In this document: positions 44,132 through 53,728 of the stretch, in pieces
Layout of the letters: each line of letters starts with the position of its first letter
Position numbering within the stretch: the first letter of the stretch is position 1
NCBI RefSeq assembly: GCF_947260015.1
Contig: NZ_CAMYOM010000003.1
Span: 184,077 to 248,076, forward strand
Source of the DNA: an uncultured Eudoraea sp.
GTDB taxonomy: Bacteria > Bacteroidota > Bacteroidia > Flavobacteriales > Flavobacteriaceae
DNA length: 64,000 nt
Reading direction: 5' to 3'
Made by a program: the position numbers and the translations under genes
Notes under the pieces: generated by a model
What the model saw: only the letters and a program-made list of their open reading frames with translations
Database searches by the model: none
What the model was told of the DNA's origin: nothing

Positions 44132-45139
44132 ATGGCTATAACTACCTTTAAGTGTATTGATGCTCATACTTGCGGCAATCCGGTACGGGTTGTTGTTCAG
44201 GGTGGCCCCGATTTGAATGGCCGCAACATGAGTGAAAAGAGGCAGCATTTTTTGGAGTCCTATGATTGGATTCGCAAAGGTCTTATGTATGAGCCTCGTG
44301 GCCATGACATGATGAGCGGTAGTATTTTTTACCCCCCGGCAGATCCTTCAAACGACCTGGGGATTTTATTTATTGAAACCAGTGGCTGTTTACCTATGTG
44401 CGGACATGGTACAATAGGTTCCATCACTATAGGTATTGAAGAAGGATTAATACACCCAAAAATCCCGGGAAAAATACGTTTGGAAACCCCTGCAGGTTTG
44501 GTGGAAGTTGAATATCAGCAAACGGATAAAAAAGTAGACTGGGTAAAATTCAATAACGTAAAATCGTTTCTTGCAGCCAGTGATTTAAGTATTGAAAGCG
44601 CTAATTTAGGCACTTTAGTTTTTGATGTTTCTTACGGAGGCAATTTTTACGCCATCATAGATCCTCAGGAAAACTTTAGTGGGATACAAGATTATAATGC
44701 CGCTGAGCTCATCCATTTTAGCCGGGAAATACGGGAGGCTATCAATACAAAATACTCCGATGAATTTATACATCCGAAAAATAAGACTATCAGAGATGTG
44801 AGTCATATTCTGTGGACCGGTAAGACCATAGCGTCAAATGCCTCGGCACGGAATGCCGTTTTTTATGGGGATAATGCTATTGATCGTTCGCCATGTGGCA
44901 CAGGCACCTCAGCCCGCATGGCTCAATGGCATGCAAAAGGCCTCTTGAAACTGGGTGAAGATTTTATCCACGAGAGTTTTATCGGGTCTCAGTTTATAGG
45001 ACGTATTGAAGAAGTTACTACTTTAGGGAACAAAACAGCCATTATCCCCAGCATTAAAGGATGGGCAAGGGTCTATGGATACAATAAAATAAACATTGAC
45101 GATGACGACCCTTTTGCAGAGGGGTTTCAGGTAATTTAA
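44132..45139 (+). CDS. 4-hydroxyproline 2-epimerase (proline racemase family)
   Basis: A 335-residue proline racemase-family enzyme with both catalytic cysteines present: C90 in LPMCGHG and C255 in RSPCGTG. Two cysteines mean racemase/epimerase, not the Thr-containing 3-hydroxyproline dehydratase. It converts trans-4-hydroxy-L-proline to cis-4-hydroxy-D-proline, the entry step. One base separates its stop from the next gene, the D-amino acid dehydrogenase that uses its product. Confidence 0.92.
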   Translation: MAITTFKCIDAHTCGNPVRVVVQGGPDLNGRNMSEKRQHFLESYDWIRKGLMYEPRGHDMMSGSIFYPPADPSNDLGILFIETSGCLPMCGHGTIGSITIGIEEGLIHPKIPGKIRLETPAGLVEVEYQQTDKKVDWVKFNNVKSFLAASDLSIESANLGTLVFDVSYGGNFYAIIDPQENFSGIQDYNAAELIHFSREIREAINTKYSDEFIHPKNKTIRDVSHILWTGKTIASNASARNAVFYGDNAIDRSPCGTGTSARMAQWHAKGLLKLGEDFIHESFIGSQFIGRIEEVTTLGNKTAIIPSIKGWARVYGYNKINIDDDDPFAEGFQVI

Positions 45140-45140
45140 T

Positions 45141-46391
45141 ATGAGTAAGCACATAGTTATTATTGGCGGTGGGATTGTCGGTTTGAGTTCTGCATATTAT
45201 CTAAATAAGGCAGGTCATCAGGTGACCGTTATAGATAAATCAGACATAACTGCCGGGGCTTCTTTTGTGAACGCTGGTTATATTATACCCAGCCATATTA
45301 TTCCATTGGCTTCTCCGGGTATGATTACTAAAGGCATTAAATGGATGTTTAATTCGGCAAGTCCGTTTTATATGAAACCACGTTGGGACCCCGATTTTTT
45401 CAGATGGTCCTGGTATTTTCACAAGTCTTCCACTCAAGCCAAAGTGGCAATGGCCATTCCGGTGATCAAGGATATTAATATTTTAAGCCGTGGCCTATTC
45501 GAAGAACTCCATGCTTCTGGTGATTTAGGTGAATTTCAACTGGAAAGAAAAGGTCTGCTAATGCTTTACAAAACAGATAAAGCCGGGGAAGAAGAATTGG
45601 AAGTGGCACAGAAAGTTCGTTCTCTCGAACTGGAAGTAAAAGCCCTGGACCTGGCAGAATTGAAGAAACTGGAACCCAATGTAAAATTAGATGTAAAAGG
45701 GGCCATTCATTATGAATGTGACCGGCATACAACCCCAACTGAATTTATGCCTAAAATGGTAAAACATCTCAAGGATGCCGGGGTGATTCTAAAAACCAAT
45801 GAAGAAGTGCAGGAGATTTCAACTTCCGGCAGCAAAATCACAGAAATAAGGACCTCCAAAACATCCTATAATGCCGACGAAGTTGTTTTGGCGGCCGGTT
45901 CCTGGAGTGGCAAGATATCCAAACAATTGGCTGTTAAAATTCCATTGCAGGCCGGGAAAGGGTATTCAATTAATGTTAAAAAATCTACAGGGATTAGCAT
46001 TCCGGCCGTACTTTTGGAAGCCAAAGCAGCGGTAACACCTATGCTGGGATTTACCCGTTTTTCCGGAACTATGGAATTCTCTGGAATTAATGGTACCATC
46101 AGAAAAGAGCGCATTGAGGCCATTGCCAAGGCTGCGAAAAGCTATTACCCGGAATTAGAAATAAGCAAGGAAGACATGGCAAACGCCAAAAGTGGGCTTC
46201 GGCCGGTAAGTCCGGACGGTTTGCCATATATTGGCAGGAGCAAAGCTTATAGCAACCTCACTTTTGCTACAGGGCACGCTATGATGGGCTGGAGTCTTGG
46301 ACCGGCTACCGGGAAATTGGTTTCAGAAATTATTGACAATAGAAAAACTGCAATGGATATTGCACCATTTGACCCCGACAGAAAATTTTAA
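45141..46391 (+). CDS. FAD-dependent D-amino acid (cis-4-hydroxy-D-proline) dehydrogenase
   Basis: A 416-residue DadA-like flavoenzyme. The FAD-binding Rossmann motif GGGIVGLSSAYYLNKAG is at 8-24, and GLRPVSPDGLPYIGRS near 355 and GHAMMGWSLGPATGK near 380 are the C-terminal FAD signature. In this operon it oxidises cis-4-hydroxy-D-proline to 1-pyrroline-4-hydroxy-2-carboxylate. Electrons likely go to quinone. It ends 29 bases before galK. Confidence 0.9.
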   Translation: MSKHIVIIGGGIVGLSSAYYLNKAGHQVTVIDKSDITAGASFVNAGYIIPSHIIPLASPGMITKGIKWMFNSASPFYMKPRWDPDFFRWSWYFHKSSTQAKVAMAIPVIKDINILSRGLFEELHASGDLGEFQLERKGLLMLYKTDKAGEEELEVAQKVRSLELEVKALDLAELKKLEPNVKLDVKGAIHYECDRHTTPTEFMPKMVKHLKDAGVILKTNEEVQEISTSGSKITEIRTSKTSYNADEVVLAAGSWSGKISKQLAVKIPLQAGKGYSINVKKSTGISIPAVLLEAKAAVTPMLGFTRFSGTMEFSGINGTIRKERIEAIAKAAKSYYPELEISKEDMANAKSGLRPVSPDGLPYIGRSKAYSNLTFATGHAMMGWSLGPATGKLVSEIIDNRKTAMDIAPFDPDRKF

Positions 46392-46420
46392 AATTAAAAG
46401 CAAAGTTCTCAATTAAGTAA

Positions 46421-47542
46421 ATGGATGATAAGGGTTTGGATAAAGTGATTGTAGATTCTCCGGGGAGGATCAATATAATTGGAGAGCATACCGACTATAA
46501 CCTGGGATATGTCCTGCCCACAGCCATAGACAAGAGAATTCGCTTTACCCTTGAAAGAAATAATACAGATACCCAATGTGAAATTAGAAGTAAGGGATAT
46601 GAAAAAGCACTGGTTGTAGATCTTAAACATATTGCCCCGAGTAACACGCAATGGGAAAATTACATCCTGGGAGTATTGTATGAAATTTATAAAAGAAGTA
46701 AAGAGTTAAAAGGGTTTCAATGTACTATAGAAAGTGATCTGCCGGTTGGTGCAGGGGTCAGCTCTTCGGCAGCCCTGGAATGCGGTCTGGCCTTCGGGCT
46801 TAATGAGCTTTTTGACCTTGGACTAACTAAACATGAGATTGTAGTACTTTCCAGGGACGCTGAACACAATTATTTGGGCACCAAGTGTGGGATAATGGAC
46901 CAGTTTGCTTCAGTAATGAGTAAAAAAGATCATGTAATCCTACTGGATTGCAAAAGTATGGAGTATTCCTATATACCATTTTCCATAGCGCCCTACAAAC
47001 TGGTTTTATTAAACAGCAATATTTCTCACAGCCTGGCCAGTAGTGAGTATAATACCAGAAGAAAAGAGTGCGAAGAGGGCGTGGCCATCCTGCTAAAAAA
47101 ATATCCCTACGTAGCATCTCTCAGTGATGCAAGTTTAGAGATGATAAAGGCAAGTAAAACAGATATGAATCCCAAAGTGTTGGATAGATGCACTTATGTA
47201 GTGCAAGAGAACAATAGGGTTTTGGATGCAGTAGAAGCTTTAAATAAGGGAGATTTAAAAACCCTTGGGACATTAATGTATCAAACTCACGAAGGCCTGC
47301 GAACTTTGTACCAGGTAAGTTGCCGGGAACTGGACTTCTTAGTCGATTTTTCAAAAAATCGGGTAGAGGTTTTAGGCGCCCGGTTGATGGGTGGTGGCTT
47401 TGGTGGATGCACAATCAATTTAGTTCATGAAGATGCCGCAGATTCATTTATTCAATCAGTATCTGAAGCGTATGAAAAGGAATTTAATATTAAACTGACT
47501 TCTTTTGAAGGACATCCCAGTGCCGGGACTACTCTCCTATAA
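46421..47542 (+). CDS. galK: Galactokinase
   Basis: A 373-residue GHMP kinase. GRINIIGEHTDYNLGYVLP is the galactokinase signature, LPVGAGVSSSAALE the ATP-binding loop, and CGIMDQFASV carries the catalytic Asp. GARLMGGGFGGCTI is the third GHMP motif. It phosphorylates galactose at C1. It closes the operon that galM opens; galT and galE are not in the window. The start codon is followed closely by VDSPGRIN, so no N-terminal extension exists. Confidence 0.93.
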   Translation: MDDKGLDKVIVDSPGRINIIGEHTDYNLGYVLPTAIDKRIRFTLERNNTDTQCEIRSKGYEKALVVDLKHIAPSNTQWENYILGVLYEIYKRSKELKGFQCTIESDLPVGAGVSSSAALECGLAFGLNELFDLGLTKHEIVVLSRDAEHNYLGTKCGIMDQFASVMSKKDHVILLDCKSMEYSYIPFSIAPYKLVLLNSNISHSLASSEYNTRRKECEEGVAILLKKYPYVASLSDASLEMIKASKTDMNPKVLDRCTYVVQENNRVLDAVEALNKGDLKTLGTLMYQTHEGLRTLYQVSCRELDFLVDFSKNRVEVLGARLMGGGFGGCTINLVHEDAADSFIQSVSEAYEKEFNIKLTSFEGHPSAGTTLL

Positions 47543-47615
47543 CTTCGGGTAAAAAATAATGGCTGCGTCAGTGATAAGCCGAAAATTAAGTAAATTTGAA
47601 TCAAAATAAAATAAA

Positions 47616-48353
47616 ATGAATTTCAACTTAGCCGTGTTAATTGACGGGGATAATATTCCATCAGCATATATAAAAGAGATGATGGAAGAAATAGCGAAAT
47701 ACGGAAACCCGACGATAAAAAGGATTTATGGTGACTGGACCAGACCGCATTTGTCAAAATGGAAAAACCTGCTACTTGAGAATGCAATAACTCCAATTCA
47801 GCAATATGGATATACAACAGGCAAGAATGCCACAGATTCTGCAATGATAATTGATGCTATGGATATTTTGTATTCGGAAAAAGTACATGGCTTCTGTCTG
47901 GTATCCAGTGATAGCGATTTTACCCGCTTAGCAACCCGACTAAGAGAAGCTGGAATGCAAGTAATTGGAATCGGAGAAAAAAAGACACCAAATCCATTTA
48001 TTGTAGCATGTGACAAATTTGTATACATAGAAATTCTGAAAAACCAATCTAAAGAGACAGAAGTTGAAAATGAAAAAACTTCATCTAAGGACACAGTCGA
48101 TAAAATTACTTCAAAAGAAATTAAATTAATTGCCACAACTATTAACGATTTATCTGATGACGATGGATGGGCTTTCCTGGGAGATGTCGGCAGTTTGTTA
48201 CAGAAGAAACAACCCAATTTTGATCCCAGAAACTACGGTTTCCAGAAATTGACTCCGTTAATTAAATCAATTGGAAAATTTGAGATAGAACAAAGAGAAA
48301 GCTCTAAAAGTCGACATAAATTAATATTCGTGAAAAACAAAAAAAGGGCATAA
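47616..48353 (+). CDS. NYN domain nuclease with C-terminal OST-HTH/LOTUS domain
   Basis: A 245-residue protein. Residues ~1-135 are a LabA-like NYN (PIN-fold) domain: VLIDGDNIP, TDSAMIIDAMD, and LVSSDSDFTRLATRLRE hold the acidic catalytic residues. After a charged linker, about 165-240 form an OST-HTH/LOTUS RNA-binding domain (DDGWAFLGDVGSLLQKKQ...NYGFQKLTPLIKS). Probably an RNase or RNA-processing factor. TAAATTTG at 47591-47598 is a good -7 element, 18 bases before the start codon. Confidence 0.88.
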   Translation: MNFNLAVLIDGDNIPSAYIKEMMEEIAKYGNPTIKRIYGDWTRPHLSKWKNLLLENAITPIQQYGYTTGKNATDSAMIIDAMDILYSEKVHGFCLVSSDSDFTRLATRLREAGMQVIGIGEKKTPNPFIVACDKFVYIEILKNQSKETEVENEKTSSKDTVDKITSKEIKLIATTINDLSDDDGWAFLGDVGSLLQKKQPNFDPRNYGFQKLTPLIKSIGKFEIEQRESSKSRHKLIFVKNKKRA

Positions 48354-48492
48354 AATTACTTATTTGAGTTACTCCCAAACTTTACGGGAAACATGATAAA
48401 AGTCGCCCCCTGTCCATTGCCATAAAAGATATCAACTCCGTAAACTCGTACAGTTAAGATCTTTACTCTTAGTTCCCCTGGGCGCTAACCAC

Positions 48493-48945
48493 CTAACCTC
48501 TTCGCATCAAAAAAGCAATTTTGCGAATGCCATTGGTGGTATCATATTCCCTTACTTTTTTAAAATGAAAACCATAGTACAAGTCTTTGGCCGGTTCATT
48601 GGCCAGGCCGGTTTCTACGGTAATAGTTTTTGTTGTATAGGTCTCCAGTACAAATTGCACCAGGGTACTGGCTATCCCTTGCCGAAAAAAATTGGGGTGC
48701 ACCACCAGACTTTGGATATGGGTGTTTTTTTCTTCTGCTTTTACCTCCACCACACCTGCCAATTTTTCTTCTTTATAAAAGCCGTAAAACGCATTTTTAC
48801 TATCTAAAAATTCCTCTGCTGTTCTTTTAAGGGGTGGAAAATCTGTAGCTTTTAAAAGTTTGGCTTCTATAGCATAGGAGGCCTGAAAAACGGAGCGGAT
48901 GGTTTCAGCTACGTTTTGGTTTTTAGAATTTAGTTTTTGGATCAT
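48493..48945 (-). CDS. GNAT family N-acetyltransferase
   Basis: A 150-residue acetyltransferase. The acetyl-CoA site is IQSLVVHPNFFRQGIASTLV near residue 80-100 with the R/Q-x-x-G-x-A motif, and the C-terminal beta-bulge part has LYYGFHFKKVREYD. Substrate unknown. It lies after the second DnaE gene on the same strand, 62 bases away. Co-transcription is possible. Confidence 0.82.
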   Translation of the reverse strand: MIQKLNSKNQNVAETIRSVFQASYAIEAKLLKATDFPPLKRTAEEFLDSKNAFYGFYKEEKLAGVVEVKAEEKNTHIQSLVVHPNFFRQGIASTLVQFVLETYTTKTITVETGLANEPAKDLYYGFHFKKVREYDTTNGIRKIAFLMRRG

Positions 48946-49007
48946 TTAACTCTCAAAGGCTTACGAAGATTTGTTAAACTGCAATGTAACAATTGTATCC
49001 GTTTTCA

Positions 49008-52000
49008 CTAACCCTGTTTTTTGGGAGTTATCAACAGTCTTTTATTGGCGGTCTTCATATCGGCATACCTGGGATCCTGGATCACTTCCTGCTTTTGCAT
49101 CTTTATGGTCTCTATACTTAAAAAGCCAAACTCACTTACCACCCTGCCGTAAAACCTGTAAATGCCCCTGCCCCTGAAATAGTATTTGGCGGCCACAGGG
49201 GGGAAAAGGACCGTATCAAACACCTCCCCATGCTGGTCTACACAGGTGGCAAAATGCATGCGTTTGCCATTATGCGTATTTGTATTCTTAACGGTAACCA
49301 GGTAGCCATAGATATCTATATTCTTCTTTAAATACCGCTCCAAATCCCTGCTGCCATTTGTGTTTTTAGGGGGTTCCTTTAACAAATGAAAAGGGGAACA
49401 GAGGCAAAACCCCAGTAGCTCTAATTGGGTAAAGGCCATCTCCATATCTGTGGTATGCAGGCGTGGAATCCTAAATTTTTGGTGGGTAGGCGGGAACAAT
49501 TTGGGGTGATCTACTATAGTGCCTTTGGAAAGAAACAAATGCGCTTCCCACAACAATTTGTGCTTGTTAATTTTTGTAAACCTAAACGCGTTTATACGAA
49601 TAAGGATACTCAGCTGCTCTATGGAAATTGGTACCCGGTCTAAAAAACCTGCCAAAGAATTAAAGACCCCGTGCAGCTGCCTCTCTTTTAAAATACGCTC
49701 CATTACCCTGCTCTCCAGCTCTTTTAGATACATATAACCCAGATAAATGTCTGTCCCATAAATGCAGTTTACCGCAAAACTCTTGTTTATACACGGCGCA
49801 TGTATGCTTGCACCCATCATCCGGGCTTCGTGCACATAAAACTCGGAACGGTAAAAACCACCCCCATTGTTAAGCACCGCCACCAGATATTCCAGGGGGT
49901 AATAAGCCCTTAAAAACAGGGTCTGGTAACTCTCCACGGCATAGGAAGCAGAGTGCCCCTTGGCAAAAGCATAACCGGCAAAACTGGCTACCTGGTGCCA
50001 GATTTCCGAAATCAGCCCTTCTTCATAACCTTTATTGCGGCAGTTGTCCATGAACTTGTCCTGCACCTTCTGGAACTCTTCCCGGGAACGGAATTTTCCA
50101 CTCATGCCCCTTCGCAATACATCGGCCTCCCCAAGGGTAAGTCCGGCAAAATAGTGAGCCACTTTTATCACGTCTTCCTGGTAGACCATAATACCATAAG
50201 TCTCAGGCATAATATTTAGCATTACCGGGTGACCCTTCTCCTCCGCCCTGCCCTCTTCGCGATGCCGCAGGATGTATTCGCGCATCATCCCGCTCTTGGC
50301 CACCCCGGGGCGGATAATGGAACTTGCCGCTACCAAACCCAAATAATTATCTACCTCCAGCTTTTTTAGCAGCATCCGCATGGCAGGCGATTCTACGTAA
50401 AAGCACCCCATACACTGGGCGGTTTTTATCAGCTGGTTAATACGGGGATCTTCCTTAAATCTTTTGATATTATGGATGTCGATTTTTTCAAACTCCTCCA
50501 GATTATTAAGCTGCAGGATCTGCAGGGTTTCCTTGATCTTTGCCAGGCCACGCTGGCCCAAAATATCAAATTTATAGAGGCCTACATCTTCGGCAATGAC
50601 CATATCAAACATAGCGGTGGCAAAGCCCTTTGGCGGCAGATGCGTAGCTGAAAAATAGTGGATGGGCCTTTGGGTAATTAAGATCCCCCCCGCATGGATA
50701 CTGAGGTAGTTGGGAAAGCCTTTTATTAATTGTCCGTATTTTAATACCAGCAGGGATACCTCATCTAATTGGGATAGCTGGTAGTGTCCATCACTTAGAA
50801 CATCAATCTCTGCCTTTGGCAGGCCAAAGACTTTTCCCAGCTCGCGTACAATGCCCTTATGTTTAAAGGTGACATAGGTGCCTAAAAGAGTAACATGATC
50901 AAAGCGGTCGAAAATATACTGGGTAATCTCTTCCCGGTCTCTCCATGAAAAATCGATATCAAAATCGGGCGGATTGGCCCGGTAGAGGTTAATAAAGCGT
51001 TCAAAATACAGGTCGAGTTCTATGGGGTCTACATCGGTAATACGAAGCAAATAGGCCACAATACTGTTGGCGCCACTACCCCGCCCCACATAGAAAAACC
51101 CTTTTTCACGGGCCTTGGAAACAATGTCCCAGTTGATTAAAAAATAGGAGACAAAGTTCTTTTCTTTAATCAGGCCCAACTCTTTTTGGAGTCGCTCCCG
51201 AATAGGTTGGTCCACCACGGGATAGCGGTAAGGGAGGCCACCCTGGCACAATTGCTCCAGGAGTTTTTCATCTTCTTCTTTGCTTCCCAAATAGGTCCGC
51301 AGATTCTGGGGAGTTCGGTTTTTGGAAAAATCAAAATGGATGCTGCAGGAATTCATCAGCCATTCTGTGTTTTCGAGAATAAATGGGTATTCTGCAAAGG
51401 CCGCGGCCAGGTTTTGAATAGGAAACATTTTTTCCTCTTCGCTGGCCTCTTCTTCCTTGGAGAGCTTGCTTAACAGCACGTTCTTATCTATGGCCCGGAG
51501 CAATCGGTGCGCATTAAAGTCGCGCTTATTCCTGAAGGTAACGGGTTGCAGCACCAGCAGTTTGTCTTTTTTTTCCACTAAGCTGGAGAAGGGCAGCCTT
51601 CTTAGATCCCTGATCGAAATTCCTATAAACTCCTGTTCCCGGAAATCGCTCTGGTCATTGAGCAGGACCTTTTCAAATGGGTAGATTACGTAGGCGTGTT
51701 TAAACTTCGGGGCTCTTTGGGGGATTTCTTTTTCCTCGTGGAGGTGGGCAGAGAGGAAGGCGTTTAGTTCCTGGTAGCCTTTATTGTTTTTGGCTATGCC
51801 CACAAAGCACTGGTCTGCCCCGTTCCTGAAATCGATCCCTAAAATAGGTTTAATGTTGTATTCCGGAGCTTTACGGACAAAGTTCAGGCCTGCAGAAGTA
51901 TTGTTGATATCTGTAAGTACCAGTTGGGTCACCTGGTTTTCCCGGGCGAGTTCTAAGAGGGCTACTTCGGAAAAAGTCCCGTATCGGAGGCTGTAGTAGC

Positions 52001-52019
52001 TGTGGCAGTTTAAATACAT
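49008..52019 (-). CDS. Second DNA polymerase III alpha subunit (error-prone DnaE2 type)
   Basis: A 1003-residue C-family polymerase without a fused exonuclease. The PHP domain starts at MYLNCHSYYSLRYGT, where the first metal-binding His of the usual HxH is replaced by Asn4, so the PHP site is probably inactive. The polymerase motif is PDFDIDF with D352, D354 and D356. I chose the ATG at 52019; an upstream TTG would add eight residues. It is encoded behind dinB, a pairing typical of damage-induced mutagenesis cassettes. Its GC content looks higher than that of neighbouring genes. Confidence 0.87.
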   Translation of the reverse strand: MYLNCHSYYSLRYGTFSEVALLELARENQVTQLVLTDINNTSAGLNFVRKAPEYNIKPILGIDFRNGADQCFVGIAKNNKGYQELNAFLSAHLHEEKEIPQRAPKFKHAYVIYPFEKVLLNDQSDFREQEFIGISIRDLRRLPFSSLVEKKDKLLVLQPVTFRNKRDFNAHRLLRAIDKNVLLSKLSKEEEASEEEKMFPIQNLAAAFAEYPFILENTEWLMNSCSIHFDFSKNRTPQNLRTYLGSKEEDEKLLEQLCQGGLPYRYPVVDQPIRERLQKELGLIKEKNFVSYFLINWDIVSKAREKGFFYVGRGSGANSIVAYLLRITDVDPIELDLYFERFINLYRANPPDFDIDFSWRDREEITQYIFDRFDHVTLLGTYVTFKHKGIVRELGKVFGLPKAEIDVLSDGHYQLSQLDEVSLLVLKYGQLIKGFPNYLSIHAGGILITQRPIHYFSATHLPPKGFATAMFDMVIAEDVGLYKFDILGQRGLAKIKETLQILQLNNLEEFEKIDIHNIKRFKEDPRINQLIKTAQCMGCFYVESPAMRMLLKKLEVDNYLGLVAASSIIRPGVAKSGMMREYILRHREEGRAEEKGHPVMLNIMPETYGIMVYQEDVIKVAHYFAGLTLGEADVLRRGMSGKFRSREEFQKVQDKFMDNCRNKGYEEGLISEIWHQVASFAGYAFAKGHSASYAVESYQTLFLRAYYPLEYLVAVLNNGGGFYRSEFYVHEARMMGASIHAPCINKSFAVNCIYGTDIYLGYMYLKELESRVMERILKERQLHGVFNSLAGFLDRVPISIEQLSILIRINAFRFTKINKHKLLWEAHLFLSKGTIVDHPKLFPPTHQKFRIPRLHTTDMEMAFTQLELLGFCLCSPFHLLKEPPKNTNGSRDLERYLKKNIDIYGYLVTVKNTNTHNGKRMHFATCVDQHGEVFDTVLFPPVAAKYYFRGRGIYRFYGRVVSEFGFLSIETIKMQKQEVIQDPRYADMKTANKRLLITPKKQG

Positions 52020-52104
52020 AGCTGTATAAATTCCAAAATTCAAATATCAAATTCCAAGAGAATGGTTAATAAATTTCAAAGCTCAAATGCCAAATTATAA
52101 GAGA

Positions 52105-52461
52105 TCATTTTTTATTGGAAGTCTTATTAATAATGGATGACAGTATACTTTTTAGCTCAAAGGCTTCGCGTATTAATTCTTTTGTTCTTTCCTTATGATT
52201 AGCATTTAACTCTTTTAAAAGTCTAAGCCAATACTCTGATTCTTTGGCTTCCTTCCTGGCTATTTTGAGTCTCATTGTAAGATCTCTATCCCCTAATTTC
52301 TCATTAGCTTCAATGTAATTTGCACCTACAGAGCCCGAAGATCTTATCAGCTGTCTTCCATCTTCAATATTGCTTAGACTTTTGGGTAACGCTTTAACAA
52401 AAAAGCGGCAGTTTCTAGCAAATAAGTAGGTCCTTTGTTCCAGATCATATATTCTATTCAT
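52105..52461 (-). CDS. Four-helix bundle protein (S23/IVP-like)
   Basis: A 118-residue all-helical protein of the 23S rRNA intervening-sequence protein family: YLFARNCRFFVKALPKSL, IRSSGSVGANYIEANEKLGD, and EAKESEYWLRLLKEL. Its function is not known; such genes are frequent in Bacteroidota and often lie between unrelated genes or in rRNA insertions. Here it separates dinB from the dnaE2-like gene, in the same orientation. The flanking bases contain short CAAAT-rich and TTTGTCA-rich repeats, so it may be a later insertion. Confidence 0.88.
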   Translation of the reverse strand: MNRIYDLEQRTYLFARNCRFFVKALPKSLSNIEDGRQLIRSSGSVGANYIEANEKLGDRDLTMRLKIARKEAKESEYWLRLLKELNANHKERTKELIREAFELKSILSSIINKTSNKK

Positions 52462-52476
52462 ATCTCTTTCTCTTTT

Positions 52477-52511
52477 TGTGATTTGTCATTTGTGATTTGT
52501 CATTTGTCATT
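52477..52511. repeat. Short tandem repeat before the four-helix bundle gene
   Basis: The 14-base unit TGTGATTTGTCATT occurs twice in tandem (52477-52490 and 52491-52504), followed by a partial unit TGTCATT. It fills the 50-base gap between dinB and the four-helix bundle gene. Confidence 0.7.
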
Positions 52512-53726
52512 TCACTGCTTTCTATGGGCCAGCACTATAGGCGGTTGGCCATTAAAGGGGTTGTGCATTCTGCCAATAGTTTTAGCGCCAAGGCCGGAGG
52601 CTCTTAGCACGCTTTTATCGCCAAAGCGCTCCCGGATGTTATCCATTGCGGTATAGAGGTTCAGGGCTTCTTCGGTATCTTCAAACAGGTTGATCTGGTA
52701 ATTTCCCGGCACCAGATGGCTAAAGCGGATGCCTATAAGTCTCACCAGCAAACGCCTGCTATAGAGGACTCTGAACAGCTCCAGGATTTTGGGAATAAGA
52801 ATATGGTCTGCACTGGTGTAGGGGATCCGGACTTGTTTGGAATAGGTGTTAAAATCTGAATACCTGATCTTGACGGCAATGCAGGCGGTAAGCTTTTCCC
52901 CCCTGCGGAGCTGGTAAGCCAGGTTCTCTGTCATGGCTATAAGGATGCCTTTTAGTTTACTAACATCTATGGTATCGCGGTCAAAGGTGCGTTCTGTAGA
53001 AATGGACTTACGCTCGCAAAAAGGGATCACAGGGGAGTTGTCTACCCCATTGGCCCGTTTCCAGATGACAGCGCCGTTTGCCCCCAGTACGCGTCGCATA
53101 AGATCCATAGGCATTTCCTGTACGGTTTTTACTTTTCTGAGTCCCAGGTTTCTAAGCGTCTGGTAGGTTTTGTCGCCCACCATAGGGATCTTTTTGATAG
53201 AAAGCGGGGCCAGAAAGGGTTTTTCATAGCCAAAATCTACTTTCAGCTGGTTGTTGGGTTTGGCCTCGTTAGTGGCTACTTTAGAGACTACTTTGTTTAC
53301 AGACAGCCCGAAGGAAATGGGGAGCCCGGTTTCTTTAATGATCATTTTCCGCAATTCAGAGGCGTAATGGTAGCAGCCAAAAAAGCGGTCCATCCCGGAG
53401 AGGTCCGCGTAGAACTCGTCTATACTCGATTTCTCAAAAACGGGGACCTGTTCTTTGATGATTTCGGTGACCAGATCGGAGTGCTTGCTGTATGTGCCTG
53501 CGTTACCGCGGATGACAACGGCTTCAGGGCAAAGTTCCCGTGCCATTTTCATGGGCATCCCGGAATGTATGCCAAAACCCCGGGTCTCGTAGCTGCAGGC
53601 AGCCACCACCCCCCTGTCGCTGGTACCACCTACCAGCAGGGGTTTGTTTTGCAACTCGGAATTAATGAGCCGCTCTACGGATACAAAAAAAGTATCCAGA
53701 TCCAGATGAAGAATGGTCTTTTGCAT
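52512..53726 (-). CDS. dinB: DNA polymerase IV (Y family)
   Basis: A 404-residue translesion polymerase. The catalytic set is intact: D9 in LDLDTFF, and D103-E104 in SSIDEFYAD. The little-finger domain ends near residue 345. It copies damaged DNA in the cytoplasm. A palindrome CTGT-N8-ACAG, equal to the proteobacterial LexA box pattern, ends two bases from the start codon. Together with the downstream DnaE2-type gene it forms a likely damage-inducible mutagenesis unit, interrupted by the four-helix bundle gene. Confidence 0.93.
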   Translation of the reverse strand: MQKTILHLDLDTFFVSVERLINSELQNKPLLVGGTSDRGVVAACSYETRGFGIHSGMPMKMARELCPEAVVIRGNAGTYSKHSDLVTEIIKEQVPVFEKSSIDEFYADLSGMDRFFGCYHYASELRKMIIKETGLPISFGLSVNKVVSKVATNEAKPNNQLKVDFGYEKPFLAPLSIKKIPMVGDKTYQTLRNLGLRKVKTVQEMPMDLMRRVLGANGAVIWKRANGVDNSPVIPFCERKSISTERTFDRDTIDVSKLKGILIAMTENLAYQLRRGEKLTACIAVKIRYSDFNTYSKQVRIPYTSADHILIPKILELFRVLYSRRLLVRLIGIRFSHLVPGNYQINLFEDTEEALNLYTAMDNIRERFGDKSVLRASGLGAKTIGRMHNPFNGQPPIVLAHRKQ

Positions 53727-53728
53727 AA

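Noticed and set aside
52020..52104. CAAAT-rich spacer between dnaE2 and the four-helix bundle gene as a regulatory array
   Set aside because: The units are irregular and short; such AT-rich spacers are common between Flavobacteriia genes.
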